In this document: positions 1 to 6,720 of the stretch, piece after piece
Position numbering within the stretch: position 1 is the first letter of the stretch
How the letters are laid out: every line of letters begins with the position of its first letter
DNA from: Ruminococcus flavefaciens
GTDB lineage: Bacteria > Bacillota > Clostridia > Oscillospirales > Ruminococcaceae
Length of the DNA stretch: 23,385 bases
NCBI GenBank assembly: GCA_002310115.1
Contig: DBYI01000048.1
Location: 1-23,385 of the forward strand
Direction: 5' to 3'
Position numbers and translations under genes: made by a program
The notes under the pieces: model-generated
Database searches by the model: none
Told to the model about the DNA's origin: nothing
Seen by the model: only the letters and a program-made list of their open reading frames with translations

Positions 1-57
1 TGCTCGTCTGTGTACGAGAGGAAGCCCCCGCCTCTTCTAGGCGGTGGGAGGATGTCA
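1..57 (+). mobile_element. Right end of an IS200/IS605-type (TnpB) element, partial
   Basis: Two consecutive hairpins are visible: CTCGT (3-7) with ACGAG (14-18), and a stem of positions 25-33 with 39-48 (CCGCCT/AGGCGG plus CCC/GGG around a bulged T45). They are followed by GGAGGATGTCAC. From memory, this layout (GAAGCCCCC, hairpin, GGGAGGATGTCAC) is typical of the right ends of IS605/IS1341-group elements in Clostridia. There the region also forms the 3' end of the TnpB guide RNA (omega/reRNA). The tnpB gene itself would lie to the left, outside the window. The end abuts the stop codon of the next gene without disrupting it. No T-run follows the hairpin on either strand, which argues against a plain terminator. 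The exact boundary, about 56-59, is an estimate. Confidence 0.55.
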
Positions 58-62
58 CCTGA

Positions 63-350
63 TTACGTTTTATCTGAATATATATCATCCATATCAGCTC
101 CATTGTCGCTGAAAACATACTTTTCGCGCTGCTGTTGTTCCATACTCTCACGTGCGCGCTTTATGTTCTCCATATCCTCGCGGAGTTCACTGATGTAATC
201 AAGTGAACGATTGCCGCTGATGTCACCGAGGTACTGATTATTTCTCATGGTTTCACCACGGCTTTCGCGTCTTTCATCCGCGGCATATCTGAATAAACCT
301 CGTATTGCATTAATAATGAGCTCTATGAGTCTGATTTCCAATCTGTTCAT
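63..350 (-). CDS. Small hydrophilic protein of unknown function
   Basis: This is a 95-residue protein I do not recognise. It starts with a short amphipathic stretch rich in Leu/Ile (residues 1-20). The rest is charged and probably helical, rich in Arg, Glu and Gln, with a coiled-coil-like segment around residues 53-75. There is no signal peptide and no cysteine motif. The start at 350 is chosen over an upstream ATG because GGAGGGG lies just before it and a promoter sits at 397-425, inside the longer reading frame. It is transcribed divergently from smpB. Its stop codon abuts the putative IS605-type right end. Confidence 0.7.
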   Translation of the reverse strand: MNRLEIRLIELIINAIRGLFRYAADERRESRGETMRNNQYLGDISGNRSLDYISELREDMENIKRARESMEQQQREKYVFSDNGADMDDIYSDKT

Positions 351-396
351 AAAAGTCCCCTCCACAGTTAGAACGAAATTTACTTGTATCTGATAT

Positions 397-425
397 ATTA
401 TACCATAAATCCTGACTATTTGCAA
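397..425 (-). promoter_or_regulatory. Promoter for the small minus-strand gene
   Basis: On the minus strand TATAAT (402-397) is preceded, after 17 bp, by TTGCAA (425-420), a fair -35 match. It lies about 50 bp upstream of the ATG at 350, back to back with the smpB promoter. Confidence 0.55.
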
Positions 426-436
426 TATTTCCGCTG

Positions 437-465
437 TTGACATTTTGCCTGTGATAGTGTATAAT
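437..465 (+). promoter_or_regulatory. Promoter of smpB
   Basis: TTGACA (437-442) and TATAAT (460-465) are separated by exactly 17 bp. This is a consensus vegetative (sigma-A) promoter, 35 bp upstream of the smpB start codon. It probably also serves the S66 peptidase gene downstream. Confidence 0.85.
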
Positions 466-500
466 TTTTTACATACAGACAGACAACAGGAGGTGAGAAT

Positions 501-965
501 ATGCGCTCAAAAGGTACAAAAACTATTGCTGAAAACCGCAAAGCCCGTCATGATTATTTTGTTCTAGAGTCCTACGAGGCAGGTATAGAGCTTGTGGGAA
601 CAGAGGTAAAGTCCATTCGTCAGGGCGGTGTGAACCTTAAGGATTCATGGTGTTCTATTGATAAAGGTGAACTTTTCGTTCGAGGTATGCACATCTCTCC
701 TTACGAGAAAGGCAATATCTTTAATCGTGACCCCATGAGAGTAAGAAAACTTCTCATGCATAAACGTGAGATCAATAAATTATACGGAACTCTAAAACAG
801 GAAGGCCTCTCCCTTATTCCGCTGAGCCTTTATTTCAAGGATTCAAGGGTTAAGATGCAACTTGGTCTCTGCAAAGGTAAAAAACTCTACGACAAACGTG
901 CAGATATCGCAAAGCGCGATGCAAACCGCGAAATAGACCGTAATATCAAGTCACGAAACCAGTAA
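501..965 (+). CDS. smpB: SsrA-binding protein SmpB
   Basis: SmpB is the 154-residue partner of tmRNA in trans-translation. It binds the tRNA-like domain of tmRNA and delivers it to stalled ribosomes, so that the unfinished protein is tagged and released. Family hallmarks are visible: an N-terminal IAENRKARHDYF motif, GIELVGTEVKSIRQG (residues about 28-42), the segment around NLKDSWC, HISPYEKGNIFN (residues about 64-75), and a basic tail that inserts into the mRNA channel. Length is normal for the family. The start at 501 has AGGAGGTG eight bases upstream. The downstream gene follows after 17 bp, and ssrA itself lies 1.3 kb downstream, a common linkage. Confidence 0.97.
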   Translation: MRSKGTKTIAENRKARHDYFVLESYEAGIELVGTEVKSIRQGGVNLKDSWCSIDKGELFVRGMHISPYEKGNIFNRDPMRVRKLLMHKREINKLYGTLKQEGLSLIPLSLYFKDSRVKMQLGLCKGKKLYDKRADIAKRDANREIDRNIKSRNQ

Positions 966-982
966 AGGAAGGGCGTTTTCTG

Positions 983-2104
983 ATGATCTGTCCGGAACCA
1001 TTGAAAAAAGGCGACAAGGTAGCTATAATATGCCTTTCCAGTGGTATTATTGGCGAACCATACTGCGCTCACGAAAAAGAGCTCGGCATAAAAAAACTTC
1101 TTGAATTCGGAGTTGAGCCTGTTTTCACAGAACATGCGCTTAGGGGCAGTAATTATATATTGTCTCATCCTGAAGCACGTGCTGCAGACCTTAAAGCCGC
1201 TTTCCTTGACGACTCTGTAAAGGGAATAATAACTGCTATAGGTGGTATTGAGACGTTTCGTACTTTTAAATATCTCATGGAGGATGATGAGTTTATCAGT
1301 GCTGTACATCAGAACCCCAAGTTTTTTATGGGCTTTTCGGATACAACTAACAACCACTTCATGTTCCACAGACTAGGACTTCAGACGTTCTACGGGCAGG
1401 CTTTTATTTGTGATCTTGCAGAACTTTCAGGAGATATGCTGCCTTACTCTAAAACTCAGTTCGAAAGCTGCTTTGAGAACTATCATGGCAGGAAGATAAC
1501 GCCTTCTGATATATGGTATGAGGAAAGAACAGATTTCTCCGCATCAGCTGTTGGTACTATACCTGTATCTTATAAAGAAGAGCATGGATATGAACTATTA
1601 CAAGGCAGTCCCGTATTCGAGGGTGAGCTTCTCGGCGGATGTATTGACAGCATGGGCGAAATGCTCATCGCAGGTAATATAGAGAGATTCGGCGATATAC
1701 TTGCCAATGAATTTGAAATATGTCCGCAGCTCAAAGATGATTTCGCAAATCAGAATGAGATAACGCGGAAATATAATATCTTTCCCTCCGCAAATGAATG
1801 GCGTGGCAAGATACTCTTTGCTGAAACAAGCGAGGTAATGCCCACACCGGAAATGCTCGGAGAATATCTTTATGCACTCAAAAACGAAGGGGTTTTTGAT
1901 AATATCAGCGGAATTATTGTTGGTAAACCAATGAATGAGAAATATTATGAGGAATACAAGACTGTATGGCGTAAAATTGTGGACAACGAAGACCTTCCAA
2001 TACTTTATAATGTAAACTTCGGTCATTCAGCTCCGAGAGCTGTTCTGCCATATGGTGCTTTAGCTCATGTTGACGCTGAAAAGCAAGAGATAACTCTCAT
2101 TTAA
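983..2104 (+). CDS. S66 family peptidase (LD-carboxypeptidase / MccF-like)
   Basis: This 373-residue protein matches the S66 serine peptidase family. That family includes LdcA, which trims the terminal D-Ala from murein tetrapeptides in the cytoplasm, and MccF-like hydrolases that inactivate microcin C-type peptide-nucleotides. The nucleophile is probably Ser119 in MGFSDTT. The Glu and His partners are probably Glu281 in LFAETSE and His348 in NFGHSAPR, and GGC at 218-220 fits the family's central Gly-rich turn. There is no signal peptide, so it is cytoplasmic. The start at 983 has GGAAGGG upstream. It follows smpB by 17 bp and is probably co-transcribed with it. Sequence alone does not decide between murein recycling and detoxification. 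Confidence 0.9.
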   Translation: MICPEPLKKGDKVAIICLSSGIIGEPYCAHEKELGIKKLLEFGVEPVFTEHALRGSNYILSHPEARAADLKAAFLDDSVKGIITAIGGIETFRTFKYLMEDDEFISAVHQNPKFFMGFSDTTNNHFMFHRLGLQTFYGQAFICDLAELSGDMLPYSKTQFESCFENYHGRKITPSDIWYEERTDFSASAVGTIPVSYKEEHGYELLQGSPVFEGELLGGCIDSMGEMLIAGNIERFGDILANEFEICPQLKDDFANQNEITRKYNIFPSANEWRGKILFAETSEVMPTPEMLGEYLYALKNEGVFDNISGIIVGKPMNEKYYEEYKTVWRKIVDNEDLPILYNVNFGHSAPRAVLPYGALAHVDAEKQEITLI

Positions 2105-2235
2105 GTAAAATTATAATGTTATCTTATGTTTTAGCAACAGAAGTTGGCTTTTATGGTTGGCTTGAGAATGAAGATAACAAAAATTTGATTTTAGTTTAAC
2201 GTATGTAAATTGACAAGGCACGACAGTTTTTTCTG

Positions 2236-2264
2236 TTGACAAAACAGTTAAAACTAGTTATAAT
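2236..2264 (+). promoter_or_regulatory. Promoter of ssrA (tmRNA)
   Basis: TTGACA (2236-2241) and TATAAT (2259-2264) have a perfect 17-bp spacer, as expected for a highly expressed stable RNA. Transcription should begin near 2271, giving a 5' leader of about 40 nt with a small hairpin (GGAGC 2272-2276 with GCTCC 2283-2287) that is removed during tmRNA maturation. Confidence 0.9.
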
Positions 2265-2310
2265 AATATTTGGAGCACTTTAGCTCCCTACCTCACTCCC
2301 TCATAAATAT

Positions 2311-2680
2311 GGGGGCGTAAAGGTTTCGACGGGGGTCTTGAAGTGTGATAAGCGAGCGGAGAATGGCGTGATCTCCATAACCTGCGCCACGTTTAAATAT
2401 AAACGCAAGAAATAACATTACAGTTTCTAGAAATAGCGAACTGGTAGCTGCTTAAGTCAGCTTCTGTCCACCGAGGGAGTACCGCGGCTCTCGCTTGGGC
2501 ATCGATGAGCGGTGAACGATTGACGGAAGTGTCCGTGTCCGTCAGTTGTATACGGACTACCTGTGACCTCAGCCCGTTTATCGGCGGTCGACACAGGGAA
2601 TCATAATAGGTAAAATACGCTCGTAGAAAGTTGCATGAACGGATTTTCGGACAGGGGTTCAATTCCCCTCGCCTCCACCA
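2311..2680 (+). ncRNA. ssrA: Transfer-messenger RNA (tmRNA, SsrA)
   Basis: tmRNA acts as both tRNA and mRNA: charged with alanine, it enters stalled ribosomes with SmpB and supplies a short ORF encoding a degradation tag. The canonical 5' end GGGGGCGTAAAGGTTTCGAC starts at 2311. The tRNA-like 3' end has the T arm (GGTTCAATTCC, about 2657-2667) and finishes with an encoded CCA at 2678-2680. The 370-nt length is typical of one-piece tmRNAs, and the pseudoknot-rich region lies between the tag and the 3' end. Its partner smpB is 1.3 kb upstream. Confidence 0.96.
2405..2455 (+). other. tmRNA tag-peptide reading frame
   Basis: From the probable resume codon GCA (2405-2407) to TAA (2453-2455) the frame encodes ARNNITVSRNSELVAA, 16 residues. 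The usual Clostridial tag ends in ALAA; here it ends in LVAA. The resume codon follows ATATAAAC, as in many Firmicute tmRNAs, and the frame closes with Ala-Ala-stop as required for ClpXP recognition. The end is secure; the start codon assignment is likely but rests on comparison with remembered family patterns. Confidence 0.8.
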
Positions 2681-2690
2681 TTATTTTACT

Positions 2691-2720
2691 TTAGAGATGG
2701 CTGTATATAGCCATCTCTAA
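2691..2720 (+). terminator. Hairpin terminator downstream of ssrA
   Basis: A perfect 12-bp stem (2691-2702 with 2709-2720) encloses a 6-nt loop, 10 nt after the encoded CCA. The T-run is weak and interrupted (GCTTTAGCATTTTATTT), so some read-through or another 3' processing route is possible. Confidence 0.7.
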
Positions 2721-2746
2721 GCTTTAGCATTTTATTTAAGTTCGAA

Positions 2747-3011
2747 TTGTTCTTTATTTGCCCTTTATTAAAAAATCAACTTTTGTGAGTCGAAAGGTCA
2801 AGCAACTTTTGACTCTATTTTCGTTTGAAAAATCCAGTGCTGTGCTGATAGCACCAGTGATTTTTGCTCTTGCTTCATCAAGCATATGACAATAAATATT
2901 ACTTGTTGTTGAAACGGCTGAATGACCTAATGCACCTGATACGGTTACAATATCAACGCCTTGATTGACAAGAAGTGAAGCGAAAGTATGTCTGAACGAG
3001 TGTATCCCATG
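2747..3011. repeat. Direct repeat copy A (integrase 3' region)
   Basis: This segment is nearly identical to 4224-4490 (copy B) in the same orientation. Similarity begins at TTGTTCTTTATTTG and ends abruptly at GTGTATCCCATG. Both copies encode the C-terminal end of a tyrosine recombinase on the minus strand. Differences are concentrated toward the 3' end of the gene. Confidence 0.9.
2754..3011 (-). pseudogene. Truncated tyrosine recombinase (integrase), C-terminal fragment A
   Basis: The minus-strand frame encodes 85 residues from HGIHSFRHTF onward, the C-terminal catalytic part of a phage/ICE-type tyrosine recombinase. The HxxR box (HSFRHTF), the LGHS box and the nucleophile Tyr in TTSNIYCHM are all present. 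Everything upstream of the HxxR box is missing, replaced by unrelated sequence at 3012. The C-terminus runs on past the stop seen in copy B, so its last 20 or so residues differ. It sits 73 bp from the end of ssrA, where such integrases are commonly anchored. Confidence 0.85.
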
Positions 3012-3107
3012 TGTTTCAGAAGCAAAGATGGTGCTGAATATTTTTGTGATGGATTAAGCGTACTTGAAACTTTGAAGTATATGGGCGTAACTTATTTGAG
3101 GCAGTGA
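3012..3107 (+). pseudogene. Short C-terminal gene fragment, unrecognised
   Basis: Immediately after the break in integrase copy A, a plus-strand frame reads about 31 residues (including KDGAEYFCDGLSVLET and MGVTYLRQ) to a TGA at 3105. Composition looks coding, and two hairpins follow, as at a gene end. There is no start codon or ribosome binding site, so this is probably the tail of a gene cut by the rearrangement. I do not recognise the family. Confidence 0.4.
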
Positions 3108-3129
3108 CCACCAGATTTAATAGATGAAC

Positions 3130-3157
3130 AGAGGTTGAGATTCTTACTCGAACCTCT
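3130..3157 (+). other. Imperfect hairpin
   Basis: AGAGGTT (3130-3136) pairs with AACCTCT (3151-3157), extended by GAG/CTC with one bulged G. It is followed by ATTTGTCC rather than a clear T-run. It lies just before the stronger hairpin at 3169 and may be part of a double terminator. Confidence 0.5.
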
Positions 3158-3168
3158 ATTTGTCCTGC

Positions 3169-3202
3169 AAACAGCCTCGTAGATTGTCTACGAGGCTGTT
3201 TT
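3169..3202 (+). terminator. Strong hairpin terminator
   Basis: A perfect 15-bp stem (3169-3183 with 3187-3201) with a 3-nt loop ends in TTTT. It would terminate transcription from the gene fragment at 3012-3107. The A-run before the stem makes it potentially bidirectional. Confidence 0.8.
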
Positions 3203-3257
3203 ACTTAATGGCCTGGCCGTGAATAGTAACATATCATTCTTAAATAAGTCTCTTTAT

Positions 3258-3539
3258 TTCCAAATTGACTTGATTTTGTTATTCTACATAAAAGATGGCG
3301 ATGGTAATTTTCAATTATATGATACAACAGAATCTCACTATATGGTAATTACTTAGATATCAGAATATTCAAAAGATGCTGCAAAGGTTGTTGGTCATTC
3401 AACAATGATTAAAGTCGCTTCTTGGAGTAGAGAGCTATATGTTGATTTAGATGAATATTCTGATATTGTTAATTCTGATGTTGATAAAAAATGTTTAATC
3501 ATGTATATAATAATTTCGCCTCAAATATTCTTGAAATAG
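3258..3539 (+). pseudogene. Decayed reading frame, unrecognised
   Basis: One plus-strand frame is open from about 3258 to TAG at 3537, interrupted only by a TAG at 3354. Codon composition looks real; segments include KDGDGNFQLYDTTESHYM before the internal stop and KVASWSRELYVDLDEY after it. There is no start codon with a ribosome binding site. It ends 13 bp before the ribosome-bound start of the next gene, so it may once have been the gene upstream in the same operon. Family unknown. Confidence 0.4.
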
Positions 3540-3552
3540 GGAGAAAGAAAAA

Positions 3553-4200
3553 ATGAAAAAAAAGATAATTATAGGCATTGCATTTATATTGCTTTTATTG
3601 ACAGGTATTGATTGTGTCAAAACATACTCAAAACACAAACTGAAAAGATATTTAAAATCACAGAATTATAGTTTTGTAACAGTTAACGGAGCAATAGCAA
3701 ACAAAGAAGAAGTACGTGCTTATCTTGGGTTAGATCTTTCCGCATTTGAAAACGAGGATAAGTTTGCAGCTGAAGTCCAACATATAAAAAATGATATCGA
3801 GAAGTATTTAGATGATAATTATCATGACGCTCTTCCATCTGTCCCTAAAGTTAAGATTACAATTAATAATAACGAACGTGCTGATGGATTTTTATTTCTT
3901 TCTAATTATACCGGAGATACTTTTATTGTACGTGATGGATACACCTCTAAAGAGCTAAAAATTGAGTGTGGATATATCTTTTGTTCTGGAATGAATATTT
4001 CCTCTTTCAGTTGTATTGATGGCTTTAAATATTTACGCTTTAATGAGCTTAAAGGCATTGATTATGCAAGTGCGCTTAATAATATGAAAGATCTGCAATA
4101 TCTCGAAATTGAGACCAAAGAAAATTTAAATGATATTGATGTTAACAAGATCAAAGAGCGGCATCCGAACTGTATAATTGAATTAAGAGAAGCAAAATGA
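3553..4200 (+). CDS. Membrane-anchored protein of unknown function
   Basis: This 215-residue protein has a basic start (MKKK) and one hydrophobic segment at residues about 4-18, ending in GIDCVK. That could be a signal anchor, or loosely a lipoprotein-like cleavage site (no clear lipobox). The remaining 190 residues should be outside the membrane: charged, beta-rich, with short leucine-repeat-like turns near the C-terminus (FKYLRFNELKGI, MKDLQYLEIE). The start at 3553 has GGGAGA upstream. It is the only intact gene between the two integrase remnants, so it is plausibly cargo of the element, and its AT-rich composition differs from the operon to the right. I cannot assign a function. Confidence 0.7.
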   Translation: MKKKIIIGIAFILLLLTGIDCVKTYSKHKLKRYLKSQNYSFVTVNGAIANKEEVRAYLGLDLSAFENEDKFAAEVQHIKNDIEKYLDDNYHDALPSVPKVKITINNNERADGFLFLSNYTGDTFIVRDGYTSKELKIECGYIFCSGMNISSFSCIDGFKYLRFNELKGIDYASALNNMKDLQYLEIETKENLNDIDVNKIKERHPNCIIELREAK

Positions 4201-4223
4201 GAAAGATACGCTGTTAATATATT

Positions 4224-4490
4224 TTGTTCTTTATTTGTTCATTATAAAAAAATTAACTTTTGTGAGTCAAAAGGTTAAGCACCTTTTGGCTCGATTTTTT
4301 TGTTTGAAAAATCCAACGCAGTACTGATAGCATCAGTAGTTTTCGCTCTTGCTTCATCTAGCATATGACAATAAATATTACTTGTTGTTGAAACGGCTGA
4401 ATGACCTAATGCACCTGATACAGTTACAATATCAACGCCTTGATTGACAAGAAGTGAAGCGAAGGTATGTCTGAACGAGTGTATCCCATG
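4224..4490. repeat. Direct repeat copy B (integrase 3' region)
   Basis: Same-orientation, near-identical copy of 2747-3011, starting 1477 bp further on. It covers the last part of a longer integrase remnant. The repeats flank the gene fragments and the orphan gene at 3553-4200. Confidence 0.9.
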
Positions 4491-4906
4491 GAACGAAATT
4501 TCATTGCGTTCACAAAAAAGCCTAAACCATGAATATGATTTCCCGTTATACATAGGCTCACCATTCCATTTAATAAATAGCCTGTCACTATTAATCCATT
4601 TATCACCGCACTGGAGCGCTTGATTCTCCTGCTCATTCTTATACATTTTCAGCAGTTCCATAATTGGATCTGGAAATTTAAGTGTTCTTTGTGAACGTTT
4701 TGTTTTCGTTGTATCAGTGTATGTTCCAATTTTTTTAGATAGTTGCTTGTTCGTCTAATACTGATAATATTATTATCAAAGTCAACATCTTTCCATTCCA
4801 ATCCAAGCATCTCTCCTCTACGGAAACCGCTGTATATCATAAGAGTAAAGAAAACTTTGAACTGAAGAGGTTCGTTCTCGTGTAATGTTATCATGAATAT
4901 TGACAA
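4275..4906 (-). pseudogene. Frameshifted, truncated tyrosine recombinase (integrase) B
   Basis: Two minus-strand frames join into one catalytic domain. The upstream frame (4906-4730) has the first Arg of the active site in IYSGFRRGEMLGLEW. The downstream frame (about 4735-4275) has HSFRHTFASLL, LGHSAVSTTSNIY (Tyr nucleophile) and a terminal basic tail. They are separated by a run of seven A (minus strand, about 4729-4737), where eight would restore the frame. The N-terminal arm and core-binding domains are missing: upstream of about 4900 the sequence becomes an unrelated plus-strand promoter. I infer a dead integrase left by an element inserted at ssrA. Confidence 0.88.
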
Positions 4907-4928
4907 TGCAGTTTATATGTGATATAAT
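4900..4928 (+). promoter_or_regulatory. Consensus promoter at the head of the methyltransferase region
   Basis: TTGACA (4900-4905) and TATAAT (4923-4928) are separated by 17 bp. No other strong promoter was found between here and 5995, so this may drive the whole operon through the decayed genes at its head. Confidence 0.8.
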
Positions 4929-4936
4929 CAAAGTGA

Positions 4937-4954
4937 TTAGTTATTATATACTAA
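4937..4954 (+). promoter_or_regulatory. Palindromic operator candidate
   Basis: TTAGT (4937-4941) and ACTAA (4950-4954) form an inverted repeat with an 8-nt AT-only spacer, 8 bp after the -10 box. The half-site resembles the TTAG/CTAA cores of DtxR/IdeR-family boxes, and the first gene downstream is a broken member of that family. A similar repeat lies at 14013-14030. Assignment to the regulator is inference. Confidence 0.4.
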
Positions 4955-5013
4955 CAAAATTTATACAGTATAGTTATTCAAAGGATATGTTTAAACGATC
5001 GGAAAAGGAATAA

Positions 5014-5469
5014 ATGAAATTTATCTCTGAATTATTTTTAAAACTCAGGAAGCGTGCGGCAGTGCAAGAGGCATTGATATCGTTGGTGAACTTGTAGTTT
5101 CAAAACCAACAGTAAGTATCGCTGCACATGAGCTTGAAAAAGAGGAATATATCAAGTGTATCAAGGGTTACGACATAATCCTGACAAGTAAAGGGATAAT
5201 GCTGGAAAAAAATAAAAAGAAGATATTATTTTTCCCTTTTGATGCTCCGATATCTGGGAGTCGGATAAGAAAACGCAAAAACCAATGCCTGCAAAATAGA
5301 ACTCAGTAGCGACGATGAGTCGTATAAAGCATTTTGGGATTTCTTTCTTCACAATCAACCTGAGATCGTATCACAAGGGAATAGTGAACTAAAGAAATTA
5401 TTTTTTGATCTTCCGTTTGCATGCGCTAACAAAATTGATAAAGTTGAAGTGCCGAAAAGCATGGAATAA
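5014..5469 (+). pseudogene. Broken DtxR/MntR-family metal-dependent repressor
   Basis: Three frame segments reconstruct a DtxR-family protein, a regulator that binds DNA when loaded with iron or manganese. The start (ATG 5014, AAAGGAA upstream) reads in one frame for about 10 codons. The winged-helix part (ARGIDIVGELVVSKPTVS, then ELEKEEYI and LTSKG) continues in another frame from about 5043 to about 5215. The C-terminal metal-binding/dimerisation part (ACKIELSSDDESYKAFWDFF) is back in the first frame, near 5287-5340, and reads to TAA at 5467. At least two frameshifts mean that no functional protein is expected. Its position behind a consensus promoter suggests that it was the first gene, and regulator, of the operon. 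Confidence 0.75.
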
Positions 5470-5484
5470 AAAGGAACATTAATT

Positions 5485-6005
5485 ATGGAAATTAAATTAG
5501 GCGATGTACAGATGACTATACTTATTCTCATTGCAGTCAAGGTGAATGAGTCACTGCGAAAAAAGCCAGTATCAAGGATAACAAGACTGTCGGGATAATC
5601 AGGGGGCTTAACATTGATACAGTACAGTATTTCAAGTTTATGTCCTACGAGGGCGTTGTTGCAAGGACGATCATGCTTGACCGTCAACTGAAGGTTATCA
5701 TTCAGAATGCTTCTGATACGGTAATTGTAAATGTGGATGCAGGCTTTGATAAGCGGCAGTTTTACTCCGATATTGTCACACCACTTGGTGAAAAGATAAA
5801 AGCAGACGGTACAACTGTACATATTTTCTATGCACTGCAAATGGGAGAAAAATACAGGAAACGCTATCTTCTGCATTTTGCAGAACCTGATATCATCGAA
5901 CAGGATTACGGACACGAAGAGTTGTTGTTTTTCTATCCGAAAGAGTGGGTAAAGGAAATTAGAAGATGCTGCGATCAAAAGGAAGCGAGATCACATGAAT
6001 TATAA
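5485..6005 (+). pseudogene. Chimeric remnant: LCMT-type methyltransferase head fused to alpha/beta-hydrolase-like tail
   Basis: The frame from ATG 5485 begins MEIKLGDVQMTIL. It shifts near 5557-5563 in an A-run and continues through GIIRGLNIDT and MSYEGVVARTIMLDR to VNVDAGFDKR. This matches the N-terminal part of leucine-carboxyl-methyltransferase-like (TcmP-type) O-methyltransferases, with the SAM-binding strand VNVDAGFD. Near 5750 the similarity changes: the rest (MGEKYRKRYLLHFAEPDI, DYGHEELLFFYPKEW) looks like the C-terminal end of an alpha/beta hydrolase with its catalytic His. An internal deletion between two neighbouring genes would explain this. The uninterrupted part (5640-6005) has no ribosome binding site. 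Its end overlaps the next gene by 11 bp, so the hydrolase tail keeps the original operon junction. Confidence 0.6.
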
Positions 6006-6720
6006 TGATATTGGCATTGAAAGCAGTCTCTACTGGAAGCGGATACGCAAGCTGTTTATCATCGGCGTGCTCGGCGGCTGTATGACTTTTGTAGGTGACT
6101 GGCTGCTTGGATACGGTGTTTGCGATGAAAGTCTGTCGGGACTTGAAAAGAAGCTGTCACAGTATCTTGTACTGCCTGACGTCAAACTGTTCTGGTCAGC
6201 ATTTCTCGGACTGATCGGCATTTCACTGGAGGGACTTTGTTATTTCGGAATATATAGATTGATTGCAAACAAGAGTATGAAACACGCCCATATATTCCGA
6301 AGCGGCGTGTTCGGATATATGCTTTTTGCAGCCTGCGGTGTTCATGTACCTTGCCTTTCGACTGTGTTCTTCTACAAGCACATGATGCTTGAAAATCCTG
6401 AAGCTGCTTATGATTTGACACTGAAATTCGGCGCTTACTTCCTGCTGCCTGCAACGATACTGTTCCTGATATTCTTATTTGTTATGAGTACGGCAATGAT
6501 CAGTGCTGTTGCAAAAGGGCTGACACCGTATCCGAAATGGTGCTGGATATTCTCAATGCCAGTCGGTATGGCAGCAACGATGCTTCTGAAATTTACAGGC
6601 AACCATGCAGTCGCAAATGGTCTGACTGCCGCTTGGATCAGTATAGGCAATATATGGATGTTCGGCGGATTGCTGCTGACAATGAATAAAGCCAAAGGAG
6701 GACAAAAGCATGAGATTTGA
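5995..6720 (+). CDS. DUF6796-like multi-pass membrane protein
   Basis: This 241-residue protein has about seven hydrophobic segments. The first carries a GGCMTFVGDWLLGYG motif (residues about 27-41), which resembles the start of DUF6796-type proteins; the family name is from memory and the biochemical role is unknown. A related protein with LLGGLLCCVGDVLFD is encoded at 11284 in the same operon. The start at 5995 has AAGGAAG upstream and lies inside the end of the chimeric remnant. It is the first intact gene of the operon. A channel, flippase or integral membrane enzyme subunit cannot be distinguished from sequence. Confidence 0.85.
   Translation: MNYNDIGIESSLYWKRIRKLFIIGVLGGCMTFVGDWLLGYGVCDESLSGLEKKLSQYLVLPDVKLFWSAFLGLIGISLEGLCYFGIYRLIANKSMKHAHIFRSGVFGYMLFAACGVHVPCLSTVFFYKHMMLENPEAAYDLTLKFGAYFLLPATILFLIFLFVMSTAMISAVAKGLTPYPKWCWIFSMPVGMAATMLLKFTGNHAVANGLTAAWISIGNIWMFGGLLLTMNKAKGGQKHEI

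Noticed and set aside
10..198. Plus-strand 62-residue frame starting in the IS-like end
   Set aside because: It runs antisense through the better supported gene at 63-350, has no ribosome binding site and a composition unlike a real protein.
2110..2235. A riboswitch or small RNA upstream of ssrA (GTTATCTT 2118-2125 with AAGATAAC 2171-2178)
   Set aside because: The stem is only 8 bp with a 45-nt loop, and it lies upstream of the ssrA promoter. It could at most be a weak terminator of the S66 gene.
2681..5000. A repeated copy of the ssrA 3' end that would mark the other end (attR) of the integrated element
   Set aside because: I searched by eye for GGTTCAATTCCCC and GCCTCCACCA in the region and found only the ssrA copy, so element boundaries cannot be set.
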